From assembly GCA_014896255.1 (NCBI GenBank), contig JADBKT010000011.1, positions 1 to 64,000 of the forward strand: a stretch of DNA of 64,000 bases. The letters run 5' to 3'. How positions within the stretch are numbered: the stretch's first letter is position 1; each line of letters starts with the position of its first letter. The translations under genes and the position numbers were made by a program. Source of the DNA: Hydrogenibacillus sp. Its GTDB lineage: Bacteria; Bacillota; Bacilli; Thermicanales; DSM-22653. A model generated the notes under the pieces. That model searched no databases, was not told the origin of the DNA, and saw only the letters and a list, made by a program, of their open reading frames with translations. Shown here piece by piece: positions 25,779-35,405 of this stretch.

Positions 25779-27899
25779 ATGGCCGTCTATGAACTCGACA
25801 TCGCCGGTAAAAAGATGTCTTTTGAGATCGGCACATACGCCAAACAGGCGAGCGGCGCCGTGCTCGTCCGCTTCGGCGATACGGCTGTCCTGTGCACGGT
25901 GGTCGTGTCCAAGGAACCGAAAGAGCTCGACTTTTTCCCGCTCACGGTGAACTACGAAGAGCGGCTGTATGCGGTCGGGAAAATCCCCGGCGGCTTTATC
26001 AAACGCGAAGGACGGCCGAGCGAAAAGGCGATCCTCACCAGCCGGCTCATCGACCGCCCGATCCGCCCGCTCTTTCCCGACGGCTTCCGCAACGAAGTGC
26101 AGGTTGTGGCTCTCGTGCTCTCGGTGGACCAAGACTATTCACCCGAGATTGCGGCCATGATCGGCACTTCGATGGCCATCACGATCTCCGAAATTCCGTT
26201 CGAAGGGCCGATCGGCGGCGTGAATGTCGGCCGCGTGAACGGCCGCCTGGTCATCAACCCGACGGTCGCGGAAAGCGAACAGAGCGATCTCCACCTCGTC
26301 GTCGCCGGGACGAAGGACGCCATCAACATGGTCGAAGCCGGCGCGCGGTTCGTCAAAGAAGAAGACATGCTCGCGGCGATCGCCTTCGGGCACGAGGTCA
26401 TCAAGGACATCTGCGCTTTCCAGGAGGCTGTCGCTCGGGAAGTCGGGAAGCCCAAAATGGCCGTGCAGCTGTACGCGATCGATGCGGAACTGGAGCAGGC
26501 GGTACGCGCCTATGCCACAGACAGGCTCGTCGCCGCCATCCGCACCGTCGACAAGCAGGAGCGCCAGGCGGCGATCGATGCCGTGTCCGAAGAGACGCTC
26601 GCCCATTTCGCCGACACTTATACGGAAGAGGCGCAGCAAAAACAGATCCGCGAAGTGCTCGACGCCATCGTCAAAGCCGAAGTGCGCCGGATGATCACCG
26701 TGGAGAAGATTCGCCCCGACGGGCGGGCGCTGGACGAGATCCGGCCGATTACGACGGAAGTGGGGCTTTTGCGTCGGACGCACGGTTCGGCGGTCTTTAC
26801 CCGCGGCCAGACGCAGGTCTTAAGCGTCTGTACGCTCGGTGCCCTGGGCGATGTGCAGATCTTGGACGACCTCGGCCTGGAGCGCGAAAAGCGCTTCATG
26901 CACCATTACAATTTTCCGCCGTTCAGCGTCGGCGAAGCGCGGCCGCTTCGGGCCCCCGGGCGGCGGGAGATCGGCCACGGGGCGCTCGGCGAACGGGCGC
27001 TGGAGCCGATCATCCCGAGCGAAGAAGAATTTCCGTATACCATCCGCCTGACCTCGGAAGTGCTGGAATCGAACGGGTCGACGTCTCAGGCGAGCATCTG
27101 CGCCTCATCGATGGCCCTCATGGACGCCGGCGTGCCGATCAAAGCGCCGGTCGCCGGAGTGGCCATGGGGCTCGTGAAAGACGGCGAACACTACACGATC
27201 TTGACGGACATCCAAGGCATCGAAGACCACCTCGGCGACATGGACTTCAAGGTCGCCGGAACAGCGGAAGGCATCACCGCGCTGCAGATGGACATCAAGA
27301 TCAGCGGCATCACCTTGGAGATCATGCGCGAAGCCCTCGAGCAGGCGCGCCGCGGACGTTTGTTCATCTTGGAGAAAATGAACGAGGCCATCTCGGCGCC
27401 GCGCCCGACGCTCTCTCCGTATGCGCCGAAGATCCTCACGCTGAAGATCGATCCGGAGAAAATCCGCGACGTCATCGGACCCGGCGGGCGGGTCATCAAC
27501 CGCATCATCGAAGAGACGGGGACGAAGATCGACATCGAACAGGACGGCCGCATCTACATCGCCTCGCCCGATCCGGAGATGAACGAGAAGGCGCGTGCGC
27601 TCATCGAAAACATCGTCCGCGAAGTCGTCGTCGGGGAGACGTATCTCGGGACGGTGAAGCGGATCGAAAAATTCGGCGCTTTCGTCGAAGTGATGCCGGG
27701 CAAAGAAGGGCTCGTGCACATCTCTCAGCTCGCGCCGACGCGCGTCAACCGCGTCGAAGACGTGGTCAAGATCGGCGATTCGATCCTCGTCAAAGTGATC
27801 GAAATCGACGAGCACGGCCGGGTGAACTTGTCGCGGAAGGCGGTCATCATGGCCGAAAACGAACAAAAAGACGCCGCCAAGCCGAAAGCCAAACATTAA
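25779..27899 (+). CDS. pnp: Polynucleotide phosphorylase PNPase
   Basis: PNPase is a 3'-5' phosphorolytic exoribonuclease and degradosome component. Two RNase PH domains (residues 1-220 and about 305-540), a KH domain ([17 protein letters not shown] near 566-582) and an S1 domain ([17 protein letters not shown] near 622-638) are in the usual order. Length (706) is normal. The segment [21 protein letters not shown] near 48-68 and [22 protein letters not shown] near 380 match the family. The ATG at 25779 follows AAGGGGGC. Confidence 0.98.
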   Translation: MAVYELDIAGKKMSFEIGTYAKQASGAVLVRFGDTAVLCTVVVSKEPKELDFFPLTVNYEERLYAVGKIPGGFIKREGRPSEKAILTSRLIDRPIRPLFPDGFRNEVQVVALVLSVDQDYSPEIAAMIGTSMAITISEIPFEGPIGGVNVGRVNGRLVINPTVAESEQSDLHLVVAGTKDAINMVEAGARFVKEEDMLAAIAFGHEVIKDICAFQEAVAREVGKPKMAVQLYAIDAELEQAVRAYATDRLVAAIRTVDKQERQAAIDAVSEETLAHFADTYTEEAQQKQIREVLDAIVKAEVRRMITVEKIRPDGRALDEIRPITTEVGLLRRTHGSAVFTRGQTQVLSVCTLGALGDVQILDDLGLEREKRFMHHYNFPPFSVGEARPLRAPGRREIGHGALGERALEPIIPSEEEFPYTIRLTSEVLESNGSTSQASICASSMALMDAGVPIKAPVAGVAMGLVKDGEHYTILTDIQGIEDHLGDMDFKVAGTAEGITALQMDIKISGITLEIMREALEQARRGRLFILEKMNEAISAPRPTLSPYAPKILTLKIDPEKIRDVIGPGGRVINRIIEETGTKIDIEQDGRIYIASPDPEMNEKARALIENIVREVVVGETYLGTVKRIEKFGAFVEVMPGKEGLVHISQLAPTRVNRVEDVVKIGDSILVKVIEIDEHGRVNLSRKAVIMAENEQKDAAKPKAKH

Positions 27900-27948
27900 C
27901 GCCGCCGGCCGCGCGGCATCGCCCGCGTTGCCGCACCATCGTGCGTCG

Positions 27949-27969
27949 AACCCCAGCTCTGGGGTTTTT
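27949..27969 (+). terminator. Terminator after pnp
   Basis: Stem AACCCCA/TGGGGTT (27949-27955, 27960-27966) with loop GCTC, running into TTT. It ends the pnp unit 35 bases before the M16 peptidase start. Confidence 0.75.
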
Positions 27970-28003
27970 GCGCGTTTTTGAAAGAAAATCTGGAGGGATC
28001 GAC

Positions 28004-29350
28004 TTGGTCGAACGCATCGTGCTCGAAAACGGCGCCCGCCTGCTCCTCGAGCGCATCCCGGAAGTGCGCTCCGCTTCGCTCGGCTTGTGGGTGGCCACCG
28101 GTTCCCGGGATGAAGCGGAAGACGAGGCGGGGTTTGCGCATTTTGTCGAGCACATGATGTTCAAAGGGACGAAACGGCGCACGGCGCGGGACATCGCGAC
28201 GGCGTTCGATCGCCTGGGCGGTCAGGTGAACGCCATGACGACGAAGGAGTACACGGCGTATTACGCCAAAGTGCTCGATCGGTTCGTCTTTGATGCCTTT
28301 CGGCTCTTGTACGAAATGTTGACCGAATCCGTCTACGCGCCGGAAGAGATCGAAAAGGAAAAAAACGTCATTTTGGAAGAGATGTCCATGGTTGAAGATA
28401 CGCCGGATGATGTGGTGCACGATCTCGCCGCGCAGGTCGTCTACGGCGATCATCCGCTCGGCCGCCCGGTGCTCGGCCGTCCGGAGGCCGTCGCCGGGCT
28501 TTCGCGGGAGGCGCTGCTCGATTTTGTCGACCGCACTTACACGCCCGAGCGCCTCATCGTCACCGTCGCCGGCCGCTTTGCGGATGACACGGTGGACGCA
28601 ATCCGCGCCGCCGTAGGCGCGCTCCCGCCGCAAAGCGGCGCATCGGAGGCGAATCCCGGCGCGGCGATGACCGATGCGCGGCGGATGAACGCTCGTGCGC
28701 GCTTCGCGGCGCACCGTGCCGTGAGGGACGAAGACGGCAGGGCGTGTGCATCGCCGCCGGCCTATGTTGGGGGAGAGCTTCGAAAGACGCGGGAAGACCT
28801 CGAACAGGCGCACGTCGTGTACGTCTATCCGGGTCTGGCCTACGACCACGCGGACATTTTCGCCATGGCCGTGTTGAACAACATCGTCGGCGGCTCGATG
28901 AGTTCCCGTCTGTTTCAGACGGTGCGCGAAGATGAAGGACTGGTATACAACATTTATTCATATCATACGGCGCATCGCGACAGCGGGTATTTCGCCGTCT
29001 ACGCCGGGATGCGCCCGGAAAATGCCGTGCGCGTTTATGAACACGTCATCAAGGAGCTTGCGCGTCTTGCGCGCGGCGAGATCCGTGCCGAAGAGTTGGA
29101 GGCGGCGAAGATGCAGCTCGTCGCCGGCACGCTCTTTGCCCTGGAGTCGACCGGGGCGCGGATGAGCCGCATGGCCCGTAACGAACTGTATCTCGGACGA
29201 CACCCGGGCATCGACGACGTGCAAAGGTGGATCGAGGCCGTCACCGTCGACGACGTCGTCCGCCTGGCGACGGCGTTGTTCCACCGTCCCCTCGGTACGG
29301 CGCGGATCGAACCGCCGCTTTCGGCGGAACGGCCGTCCGGAAAGCCGTGA
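28004..29350 (+). CDS. mlpA: M16 family zinc metallopeptidase (MlpA/YmxG-like)
   Basis: This is a processing-peptidase-like M16B protein. The inverted zinc motif HFVEH (within GFAHFVEHMMFKG, near residue 48) and the downstream Glu (EKEKNVILEEM near 118-128) form the active site. B. subtilis MlpA (YmxG) occupies the same place after pnp. The start is the TTG at 28004 (TGGAGGG upstream); the frame is open far upstream only because it shadows pnp. An Ala/Arg-rich insert of about 45 residues (near 210-255) lengthens the inter-domain linker; total 448. Confidence 0.93.
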   Translation: MVERIVLENGARLLLERIPEVRSASLGLWVATGSRDEAEDEAGFAHFVEHMMFKGTKRRTARDIATAFDRLGGQVNAMTTKEYTAYYAKVLDRFVFDAFRLLYEMLTESVYAPEEIEKEKNVILEEMSMVEDTPDDVVHDLAAQVVYGDHPLGRPVLGRPEAVAGLSREALLDFVDRTYTPERLIVTVAGRFADDTVDAIRAAVGALPPQSGASEANPGAAMTDARRMNARARFAAHRAVRDEDGRACASPPAYVGGELRKTREDLEQAHVVYVYPGLAYDHADIFAMAVLNNIVGGSMSSRLFQTVREDEGLVYNIYSYHTAHRDSGYFAVYAGMRPENAVRVYEHVIKELARLARGEIRAEELEAAKMQLVAGTLFALESTGARMSRMARNELYLGRHPGIDDVQRWIEAVTVDDVVRLATALFHRPLGTARIEPPLSAERPSGKP

Positions 29351-29385
29351 AAAGCCTTAGCTCTCAAAGCCAGGAGGGAATCTCC

Positions 29386-29889
29386 GTGCGTGAACACCAC
29401 CGGATCGACGTCGGCGTGCGCTGGTTGCGCCCGGACAAATCGCCGGCGGGGCGGCTTCCGTTTTACGCCACCGACGGCGCCGCCGGCCTGGACCTCGCCG
29501 CCTGCCTCGATCGGCCGCTCCACATCCGGCCATTTGAACGCGTTCGCGTGCCGACGGGCATCGCCCTCAACATTCCGTCGGCCGACATCGTCGCCCTGAT
29601 CTTCCCGCGGAGCGGCAACGCCTACCGGAGGGGGCTCACGATGGCCAATGCCGTCGGCGTGATCGACAGCGACTATACCGGGGAGATCGAGGTGCTCCTG
29701 ACGAACATCGACCCTAAGACGCCGATCGTCATCGAAGACGGCGAGCGCATCGCCCAGCTTTTGTTCATGCCCGTCGTCCGAGCGCGGATGTTTTGGACCG
29801 AGGAGGTCAAGGAGACGGCGCGGGGCGCCGGCGGCTTCGGCTCGACGGGCGTGCGCCTTAGATACGGACCGTCGAAGGAAGAAGCATAA
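29386..29889 (+). CDS. dut: dUTP diphosphatase (dUTPase)
   Basis: Dut hydrolyses dUTP to dUMP, preventing uracil incorporation and feeding dTMP synthesis. The five trimeric-dUTPase motifs are recognisable: ATDGAAGLDLAA, PRSGNAYRRGL, GVIDSDYTGEIEV, GERIAQLLF and RGAGGFGSTG. Motif 2 is slightly altered from PRSGLA. Length 167. The GTG at 29386 follows CAGGAGGG by 7 bases. In Geobacillus a dut gene is also found next to mlpA and ymxH. Confidence 0.96.
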   Translation: MREHHRIDVGVRWLRPDKSPAGRLPFYATDGAAGLDLAACLDRPLHIRPFERVRVPTGIALNIPSADIVALIFPRSGNAYRRGLTMANAVGVIDSDYTGEIEVLLTNIDPKTPIVIEDGERIAQLLFMPVVRARMFWTEEVKETARGAGGFGSTGVRLRYGPSKEEA

Positions 29890-29953
29890 ACGCCCGTCTT
29901 TGGGCATACGTAGAGATTGAGGTTCACCATCGGCGCGAAGCGGGGGATGTACC

Positions 29954-30208
29954 GTGCGCATGAGCGAGCTCGGCGGCAAGGAGATCATCGACGTCTCGAG
30001 CGGCGAGCGTCTGGGGATGATCCACGAGGCCGACCTCGTCGTCCGTCCGGAAGACGGGGCGATCGCCGCCATCCTGCTTCCGGAGCGGCGAGGGTGGTTC
30101 CGAAAACCGCGCGGAGAGGTGGCCATCCCGTGGGCGGCGGTGCGCACGATCGGCTCGGAGATGGTCATCGTCGAACTGGCCGCGGCGCGCTTGACTTCGT
30201 ATTCGTGA
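29954..30208 (+). CDS. ymxH: YlmC/YmxH family sporulation-associated PRC-barrel protein
   Basis: The 84-residue protein begins with the family pattern MSELGGKEIIDVSSGERLG and continues with a PRC-barrel-like strand pattern (LGMIHEADLVV, VAIPWAAVRTIG). YmxH/YlmC proteins are conserved in spore formers, with no defined biochemical role. GTG at 29954 or ATG at 29960 are both possible; GGGGGAT lies upstream. It precedes the dipicolinate synthase genes, as in B. subtilis. Confidence 0.9.
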   Translation: MRMSELGGKEIIDVSSGERLGMIHEADLVVRPEDGAIAAILLPERRGWFRKPRGEVAIPWAAVRTIGSEMVIVELAAARLTSYS

Positions 30209-30243
30209 TCGGTCACCGATTTGGGCGGTGCGACATATCCTGT

Positions 30244-30272
30244 GGGTGCGGCATGAACGCTGCACCCTTTTT
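30244..30272 (+). terminator. Terminator after ymxH
   Basis: Stem GGGTGC (30244-30249) and GCACCC (30262-30267), with inner GC/GC pairs, followed by five T residues. It separates ymxH from the dpaAB unit. The rest of the 178-base gap holds no gene I can see. Confidence 0.75.
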
Positions 30273-30386
30273 CTTTGTCTTAGGCGGCGGTCATGTCGAG
30301 CGGCGCGCATACGCGTTGCCGCCGTGCGATACCATGAACGGTCAGGAAAAAGACGTCCGAATTTGCGTCCGAGGAAGGGAACGCCC

Positions 30387-31289
30387 ATGTTGTTGAGCGG
30401 GAAACGGGTGCTCATCGTCGGCGGCGACGCCCGCCAATTGGAGATCGCCCGGACCCTCGTCGAGCGCGACGCGCTCGTGTATCTTGCCGGATACGCCAAT
30501 CTGCACGCGCCGCTTGCGGGCACGCAGCTCATCGATTGGACGCCGGAGGGGCTGGGACGCTTTCACGCCGTCATCTTACCGGCGAAGGGGATCGGCGAAG
30601 ACGGAACCGTCGATTCGCTGTTCAATCCCCGCCCTATTGTCATGAACGACGCGCACTTTCGCGCCCTCTTCGGCGCTGTTCTCTACACCGGCATTGCCGG
30701 AGCGTATTTGCGGGAACGCGCCGCGCGTTTCGGCCTGCCGCTGGTCGTTCTGTTCGACCGCGACGACGTGGCGATTCTCAACGCCGTTCCGACCGCTGAA
30801 GGGGCGATCATGTTCGCCATTCAACATACGGACATCACCCTTCACCAAAGCCATACCGCGGTGGTGGGCTTCGGCCGGGTCGGGATGACGCTCGCTCCGC
30901 GTCTTAAAGCGCTGGGCTCGAACGTCACCGTCTTTGCAAGACAGTCGGAAGCCCTCGCCCGGGCCTACGAGATGGGGCTCATCGCCTATGACATCGGCGA
31001 ACTGAAAAGGCGGATCGGGGACGCAGACGCGGTGTTCAACACCGTCCCCGCCCCCGTCGTCACGGCCGAAGTGATCGCGGCGATGAAACCGAGCGCGTTC
31101 ATCCTCGATCTCGCCTCGCATCCCGGCGGGACGGATTTTCACTTTGCCGAAAAACGCGGCATCCGCGCCATGCTGGCCCCGTCTTTGCCGGGGTTGGTCG
31201 CTCCGAAGACGGCCGGGCGCATTTTGGCCGACGTACTGACCAAGCTCATCGGGGCACAACAACACGAAAACGGCGAAAGGAGCCGATGA
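30387..31289 (+). CDS. dpaA: Dipicolinate synthase subunit A (SpoVFA)
   Basis: With DpaB it oxidises dihydrodipicolinate to dipicolinic acid in the mother cell of the sporangium, giving spores their Ca-DPA core. The Rossmann fold motif VVGFGRVGMTLAPRLKALG near residues 160-178 and the N-terminal LIVGGDARQLEIAR near 9-22 are typical of SpoVFA. ATG at 30387 (AGGAAGGG upstream) gives 300 residues; the frame open from 30228 runs through the terminator region and is rejected. Probably sigma-K dependent by analogy, but I could not find a convincing sigma-K promoter. Confidence 0.96.
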   Translation: MLLSGKRVLIVGGDARQLEIARTLVERDALVYLAGYANLHAPLAGTQLIDWTPEGLGRFHAVILPAKGIGEDGTVDSLFNPRPIVMNDAHFRALFGAVLYTGIAGAYLRERAARFGLPLVVLFDRDDVAILNAVPTAEGAIMFAIQHTDITLHQSHTAVVGFGRVGMTLAPRLKALGSNVTVFARQSEALARAYEMGLIAYDIGELKRRIGDADAVFNTVPAPVVTAEVIAAMKPSAFILDLASHPGGTDFHFAEKRGIRAMLAPSLPGLVAPKTAGRILADVLTKLIGAQQHENGERSR

Positions 31290-31885
31290 TGATGAGCGCT
31301 CTTTTGCAGGGAAAGACGATCGGGTTCGGCATTACCGGTTCGCACTGCACGTACGCCGAAGTCATGGGGCCGATGGAAGCGCTCCGCCGCGCCGGGGCGC
31401 GCGTCATTCCCGTGGCCACGTACACCGTGCTGAACACGGACACGCGCTTCGGGGCCGCCGAAGACTGGATCGCGCGCATCGAAGAAATCACCGGCGAACG
31501 CATTTTGTCGACGATCCCGGAGGTGGAGCCGTTCGGGCCGAAAAAAATGTTGGACGCCTTCGTCATTTCGCCGATGACCGGCAACACGCTGGCCAAACTG
31601 GCCAACGCCATCACCGATTCGCCGGTGCTCATGGCGGCCAAAGCGACGCTGCGCAACGGCCGCCCGGTCGTCGTCGCCATCTCGACCAACGACGCTCTGG
31701 GGCTTAACGCCGCCAACATCGCCAAGCTGCTCGTCGCCCGGAACATCTACTTCGTGCCCTTCGGACAGGACGACCCGTTCGGCAAACCGACTTCACTCGT
31801 GGCCAAAATGGATCGGCTCGTGCCGGCCGTCGAGGCAGCGCTCCGCGGAGAGCAGCTTAAGCCGCTTCTCGTTACGGTTGAATGA
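31286..31885 (+). CDS. dpaB: Dipicolinate synthase subunit B (SpoVFB)
   Basis: This flavoprotein-like partner of DpaA contains GFGITGSHCTYAEVM near residues 14-28 and ISPMTGNTLAKLANAITDSPV near 95-115, as in SpoVFB and related UbiX/PpaS-like flavoproteins. Length 199. Three consecutive ATG codons (31286, 31289, 31292) follow AAAGGAG; the second or third has better spacing. The first overlaps the dpaA stop codon. The asd promoter lies in its last bases. Confidence 0.96.
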   Translation: MMMSALLQGKTIGFGITGSHCTYAEVMGPMEALRRAGARVIPVATYTVLNTDTRFGAAEDWIARIEEITGERILSTIPEVEPFGPKKMLDAFVISPMTGNTLAKLANAITDSPVLMAAKATLRNGRPVVVAISTNDALGLNAANIAKLLVARNIYFVPFGQDDPFGKPTSLVAKMDRLVPAVEAALRGEQLKPLLVTVE

Positions 31886-31906
31886 GCGGATGAAGCGCGG
31901 TACAAT
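31878..31906 (+). promoter_or_regulatory. Predicted sigma-A promoter of asd-dapG-dapA
   Basis: TTGAAT (31878-31883), 17-base spacer, TACAAT (31901-31906). It overlaps the dpaB stop and lets the lysine/DAP genes be transcribed in vegetative cells independently of the sporulation genes upstream. Confidence 0.75.
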
Positions 31907-31934
31907 GGGAGAAAACCAGGGAGAGAGACTGCGA

Positions 31935-32978
31935 ATGGGTTATCGCGTTGCTGTCGTCGGCGCGACCGGCGCCGTCGGTCAAGAGATGATCCGTCAGCTG
32001 GAACGTTCCGTCCTTCCGATTGATGAACTCATTCCGATGGCGTCTGCGCGTTCGGCCGGAAAGACCGTCGAATTTCGCGGGCAGGCCGTCGTGGTCCGGG
32101 AAGCGACGCCGGAGGCGTTCGCCGGCGTCGATCTCGCGTTGTTCAGCGCCGGCGGTTCGACGAGCCGTGCGCTCGCACGGGAAGCGGTCCGCCGCGGGGC
32201 GATCGTCGTCGACAACTCCAGCGCTTTTCGGATGGAGCCCGACGTGCCCCTCGTCGTGCCGGAAGTGAATGCGGAGGCTTTGGCCGAACACAAGGGGCTC
32301 ATCGCCAACCCGAACTGCTCGACAATTCAGATGGTCGTCGCGCTTCATCCGCTTCGCGTCCGATACGGCATCAAACGCGTCATCGTCAGTACGTACCAAG
32401 CCGTCTCCGGCGCCGGCGCGCGCGCGACGGCGGCGCTCCGGGAAGAAAGCGGGAAATGGCTGGCCGGCGAAGGCTATGTGCCGGAGGCGCTGCCGGTGGC
32501 GAGCCTTCCGGTCAAGTACCCGATCGCCGACAACGTCATCCCGCAGATCGACCGTTTTGAACCGAACGGCTTTACGTTCGAAGAGATGAAAATGGTACGG
32601 GAAACCCAAAAGATCTTCGGCGATCCGTCGATCGAAGTGGCCGCCACGTGCGTCCGCGTGCCGGTCACCGTCGGGCATTCCGAAGCGGTGACGGTCGAAT
32701 TCGAGCGGCCTCCGGCTTCCCTCGAGGAAGTCGTCGATGCCCTGCGGGCGGCCAAGGGCGTCGTCGTCTGGGACGATCCGACGGCGCAGCGCTATCCGAC
32801 GCCGATGCTCGTGCGCGGCGAACGAGATGTCTACGTCGGGCGCATCCGCCGTGATCTCGTGCGGGAGAACGTCCTGCACCTGTGGATCGTGGCCGACAAT
32901 TTGGTCAAAGGGGCGGCCTGGAACGCCGTGGAGATCGCCGAGACGCTCGAGGCGCGCGGGCTTCTTGGGCGCGCTTGA
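31935..32978 (+). CDS. asd: Aspartate-semialdehyde dehydrogenase
   Basis: Asd reduces aspartyl phosphate to aspartate semialdehyde for the lysine, threonine and methionine branches and for diaminopimelate. The NADP motif VAVVGATGAVGQEMIRQL is at residues 5-22 and the active-site Cys lies in NPNCSTIQMV near 128. Residue count from the ATG at 31935 is 347, normal; GGGAGAGAG lies just upstream. Upstream in-frame ATGs (31878, 31905) are less likely. Confidence 0.97.
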   Translation: MGYRVAVVGATGAVGQEMIRQLERSVLPIDELIPMASARSAGKTVEFRGQAVVVREATPEAFAGVDLALFSAGGSTSRALAREAVRRGAIVVDNSSAFRMEPDVPLVVPEVNAEALAEHKGLIANPNCSTIQMVVALHPLRVRYGIKRVIVSTYQAVSGAGARATAALREESGKWLAGEGYVPEALPVASLPVKYPIADNVIPQIDRFEPNGFTFEEMKMVRETQKIFGDPSIEVAATCVRVPVTVGHSEAVTVEFERPPASLEEVVDALRAAKGVVVWDDPTAQRYPTPMLVRGERDVYVGRIRRDLVRENVLHLWIVADNLVKGAAWNAVEIAETLEARGLLGRA

Positions 32979-33061
32979 CCCTTGATTGGGGAAGCGTCGG
33001 TGGTCGCTTGAAGAACAGGAGCGGTCGAGACGATGGGTCGGAAGGCCGAAGGAGTCGATCG

Positions 33062-34453
33062 ATGGAGATCATCGTTCAGAAGTTTGGCGGAACGTCCGTC
33101 GCCGATGCGGCGCGCCGCGCGCGGGTCGTCGAGCACATCCGCCGGGAATGGCATGCCGGCTACGGCGTCGTCGTCGTCGTCTCGGCGATGGGCCGCCGCG
33201 GCGATCCGTACGCGACGGACACGCTGCTCGATTTGATCGGCGGGGAAAAGACGCACCTTCCGCCCCGCGAGCGGGATCTGATCATTTCCACGGGGGAGAT
33301 CATCTCCGCTTGCGTGCTCGCCGAAGCGCTCTGGCGGTCGGGAATCCCGAGCACCGTCCTGACCGGTGCGCAGGCCGGGATCATCACCACCGACCGTTTC
33401 AACCGCGCGGAGATCTCCGCGCTCCGTCCGGTACGCGTTCAAGAAGCGCTGTCCCGGGGGCACGTCGTCGTCGTTGCCGGTTTTCAAGGCGTGAGCGAAA
33501 GCGGTGAGACGACGACGCTCGGGCGCGGCGGAAGCGACACCACCGCCGCGGCGCTCGGCGTGGCCCTGGATGCGCGCCTGATCGACATCTACACCGACGT
33601 CGACGGCGTGATGACCGCCGACCCGCGCATCGCCCCCGAGGCGCGGCCGATCCGCGAGATGACGTATGGGGAAGTGGCCAATTACGCCTATCTCGGCGCC
33701 AAGGTCATCCATCCGCGGGCCGTCGAACTGGCCATGCAAAAAAATATTCCGATCCGCGTGCGAGGGACGCTGTCCGACGACGCCGGAACGCTCATCACGT
33801 CCGCTTCAGAACTCCATCGACCGGGGCGCGTTCGCGAGCGCGTCGTCACCGGCATCGCGCAGACGCCGAACGTCACGCAGATCAAGGTGGAAAGCGCAAC
33901 CGTCGATCCGCACCTCAGCCGAGACGTGTTCCGGTTGATGGCCGAAAACGACATCAGCGTCGACCTGATCAACGTCTTCCCGCGGGGCGTGGCCTATACC
34001 GTGAAAGCCGAAGACGGTCCTCGGGCGAAGGCGCTTTTGGAGGCGCACGGGTTTCAACCGGAGATCACGCCCGGCTGCGCCAAAGTGAGCGTCGTCGGCG
34101 CCGGCATGGCCGGTCGGCCGGGGGTGATGGCGACGATCGTCGAAGCGCTCGTCGGCGCCGGGATCCGCATTCTGCAGTCGGCCGATTCGCATACGACGAT
34201 CTGGGTTCTTGTACGGGAGGCGGAGATGGCCGAGGCGGTGAGGGTGCTGCATCGGCAGTTTCGCTTGGATGCGGAGACGGACGCGGAAAGCGCGATTCGG
34301 ACCGGAACGGGATCCGAAGGCACCCGCGGGGCCAAAGCGGTTCGTCAAGCGGATGAAGAGCGCGTCCCGGTCGCGGTGCGCGATCCGAAAGGAGCGTACG
34401 GGCCGGAAGTCACACGCGAGCGGGACGGCGCATGCAGATCGGAAGGAAAGTGA
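33062..34453 (+). CDS. dapG: Aspartokinase (DapG-like)
   Basis: This phosphorylates aspartate at the head of the aspartate family pathway. The kinase motif VQKFGGTSVADAAR is at residues 5-18, with IYTDVDGVMTADPRIAPEARPI near 178-199. Two ACT domains follow (about 265-400). By position it matches B. subtilis DapG, the DAP-sensitive isozyme. A 50-60 residue hydrophilic tail after the ACT domains is unusual; the protein is 463 residues instead of about 405. ATG at 33062 is preceded by AAGGAG. Confidence 0.95.
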   Translation: MEIIVQKFGGTSVADAARRARVVEHIRREWHAGYGVVVVVSAMGRRGDPYATDTLLDLIGGEKTHLPPRERDLIISTGEIISACVLAEALWRSGIPSTVLTGAQAGIITTDRFNRAEISALRPVRVQEALSRGHVVVVAGFQGVSESGETTTLGRGGSDTTAAALGVALDARLIDIYTDVDGVMTADPRIAPEARPIREMTYGEVANYAYLGAKVIHPRAVELAMQKNIPIRVRGTLSDDAGTLITSASELHRPGRVRERVVTGIAQTPNVTQIKVESATVDPHLSRDVFRLMAENDISVDLINVFPRGVAYTVKAEDGPRAKALLEAHGFQPEITPGCAKVSVVGAGMAGRPGVMATIVEALVGAGIRILQSADSHTTIWVLVREAEMAEAVRVLHRQFRLDAETDAESAIRTGTGSEGTRGAKAVRQADEERVPVAVRDPKGAYGPEVTRERDGACRSEGK

Positions 34454-34464
34454 GGGATGTTCCA

Positions 34465-35364
34465 ATGACTTTCGGCCGTCTCATCACGGCCATGGTGACG
34501 CCGTTTAAGCCGGATCTTTCGATCGATTGGGCGGCGGTCGACCGTCTCGTCGATCATCTCATCGCCCACGGCTCGGAAGGCATCGTCGTCGCCGGCACGA
34601 CCGGCGAGTCTCCGACGCTTTCGCACGAAGAAAAGCTCGCCCTGTTTGAACGGGTCAAGGCGCGGGCGAACGGTCGGGCGCAGGTCATCGCCGGAACGGG
34701 GACGAACGACACGGCGACGACGATCGCCCTGACGAAGGAAGCGGAGGCGATCGGCGTCGACGGGGTGATGCTCGTCGTGCCGTACTACAACCGTCCGTCG
34801 CAGCGCGGGCTGTTTGAACATTTTCGTGCCGTCGCGAAGGAGACGCGCCTGCCGATTATGCTCTACAACATCCCCAGCCGCACGGGGCAGAACATGACGG
34901 CAGAGACGGTCATCGCCTTAAGTGAGATCGAAAATATTGCCGCGGTCAAAGAAGCGAGCGGCGATCTCGTGCAGATGGCGACGATCATCGAGCGCACGCG
35001 GCCGGACTTTCAAGTGCTGAGCGGCGACGACAAGATGCTTTTGCCCCTTCTTGCCGTCGGCGGCGACGGCGTGGTGAGCGTCGCCGGGCACATCGTCGGG
35101 GATGCGCTCAAGGAACTGATGGACGCCTTTTCAAGCGGCGATCACGCCCGCGCGGCGGCGATCCATCGGCGGTATCTGCCGTTATTCGAGGAGCTGTTTT
35201 TCACCGCCAGCCCGGCGCCGGTCAAGGCGGCGCTGGCGATGCTCGGCGTGCCGGTCGGGGGCTTAAGGCTCCCGCTCGTCCCGCTCGACGATCAGGAGCA
35301 GGCCCACTTAAAGCGCATCTTGGTGAGCGTTCTGGGCGCGGAGGCCGTGGAGCGCGCCGTATAA
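34465..35364 (+). CDS. dapA: 4-hydroxy-tetrahydrodipicolinate synthase DapA
   Basis: DapA condenses pyruvate with aspartate semialdehyde on the way to DAP, lysine and (through dihydrodipicolinate) spore DPA. TIM-barrel motifs: GTTGESPTLSHEEKLALFE near residues 47-65, YYNRPSQRGLFEHF near 112-125, YNIPSRTGQNM near 138-148 and Schiff-base Lys162 in AAVKEASGD. ATG at 34465 gives 299 residues; the frame extends to 34432 inside dapG. Confidence 0.97.
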   Translation: MTFGRLITAMVTPFKPDLSIDWAAVDRLVDHLIAHGSEGIVVAGTTGESPTLSHEEKLALFERVKARANGRAQVIAGTGTNDTATTIALTKEAEAIGVDGVMLVVPYYNRPSQRGLFEHFRAVAKETRLPIMLYNIPSRTGQNMTAETVIALSEIENIAAVKEASGDLVQMATIIERTRPDFQVLSGDDKMLLPLLAVGGDGVVSVAGHIVGDALKELMDAFSSGDHARAAAIHRRYLPLFEELFFTASPAPVKAALAMLGVPVGGLRLPLVPLDDQEQAHLKRILVSVLGAEAVERAV

Positions 35365-35380
35365 AGCCCGCATCATCCAT

Positions 35381-35402
35381 GCCGCGGTACGTTGGCCGCG
35401 GC
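35381..35402 (+). terminator. Possible weak terminator after dapA
   Basis: Stem GCCGCGG (35381-35387) and CCGCGGC (35396-35402), then GCCTTTACTTTTT. The T-run is broken and overlaps the next promoter, so termination may be partial. Confidence 0.5.
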
Positions 35403-35405
35403 GCC

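Noticed and set aside
25892-28003. Upstream 704 codons of the frame that contains the M16 peptidase
   Set aside because: This part is an out-of-frame reading of pnp; the peptidase begins at TTG 28004 after a pnp terminator.
30215-30242. Sigma-K-like match (AC, 17 bases, CATATCCTG) upstream of dpaA
   Set aside because: The ymxH terminator hairpin (30244-30272) lies immediately downstream of it, so a transcript from here would terminate at once; probably chance.
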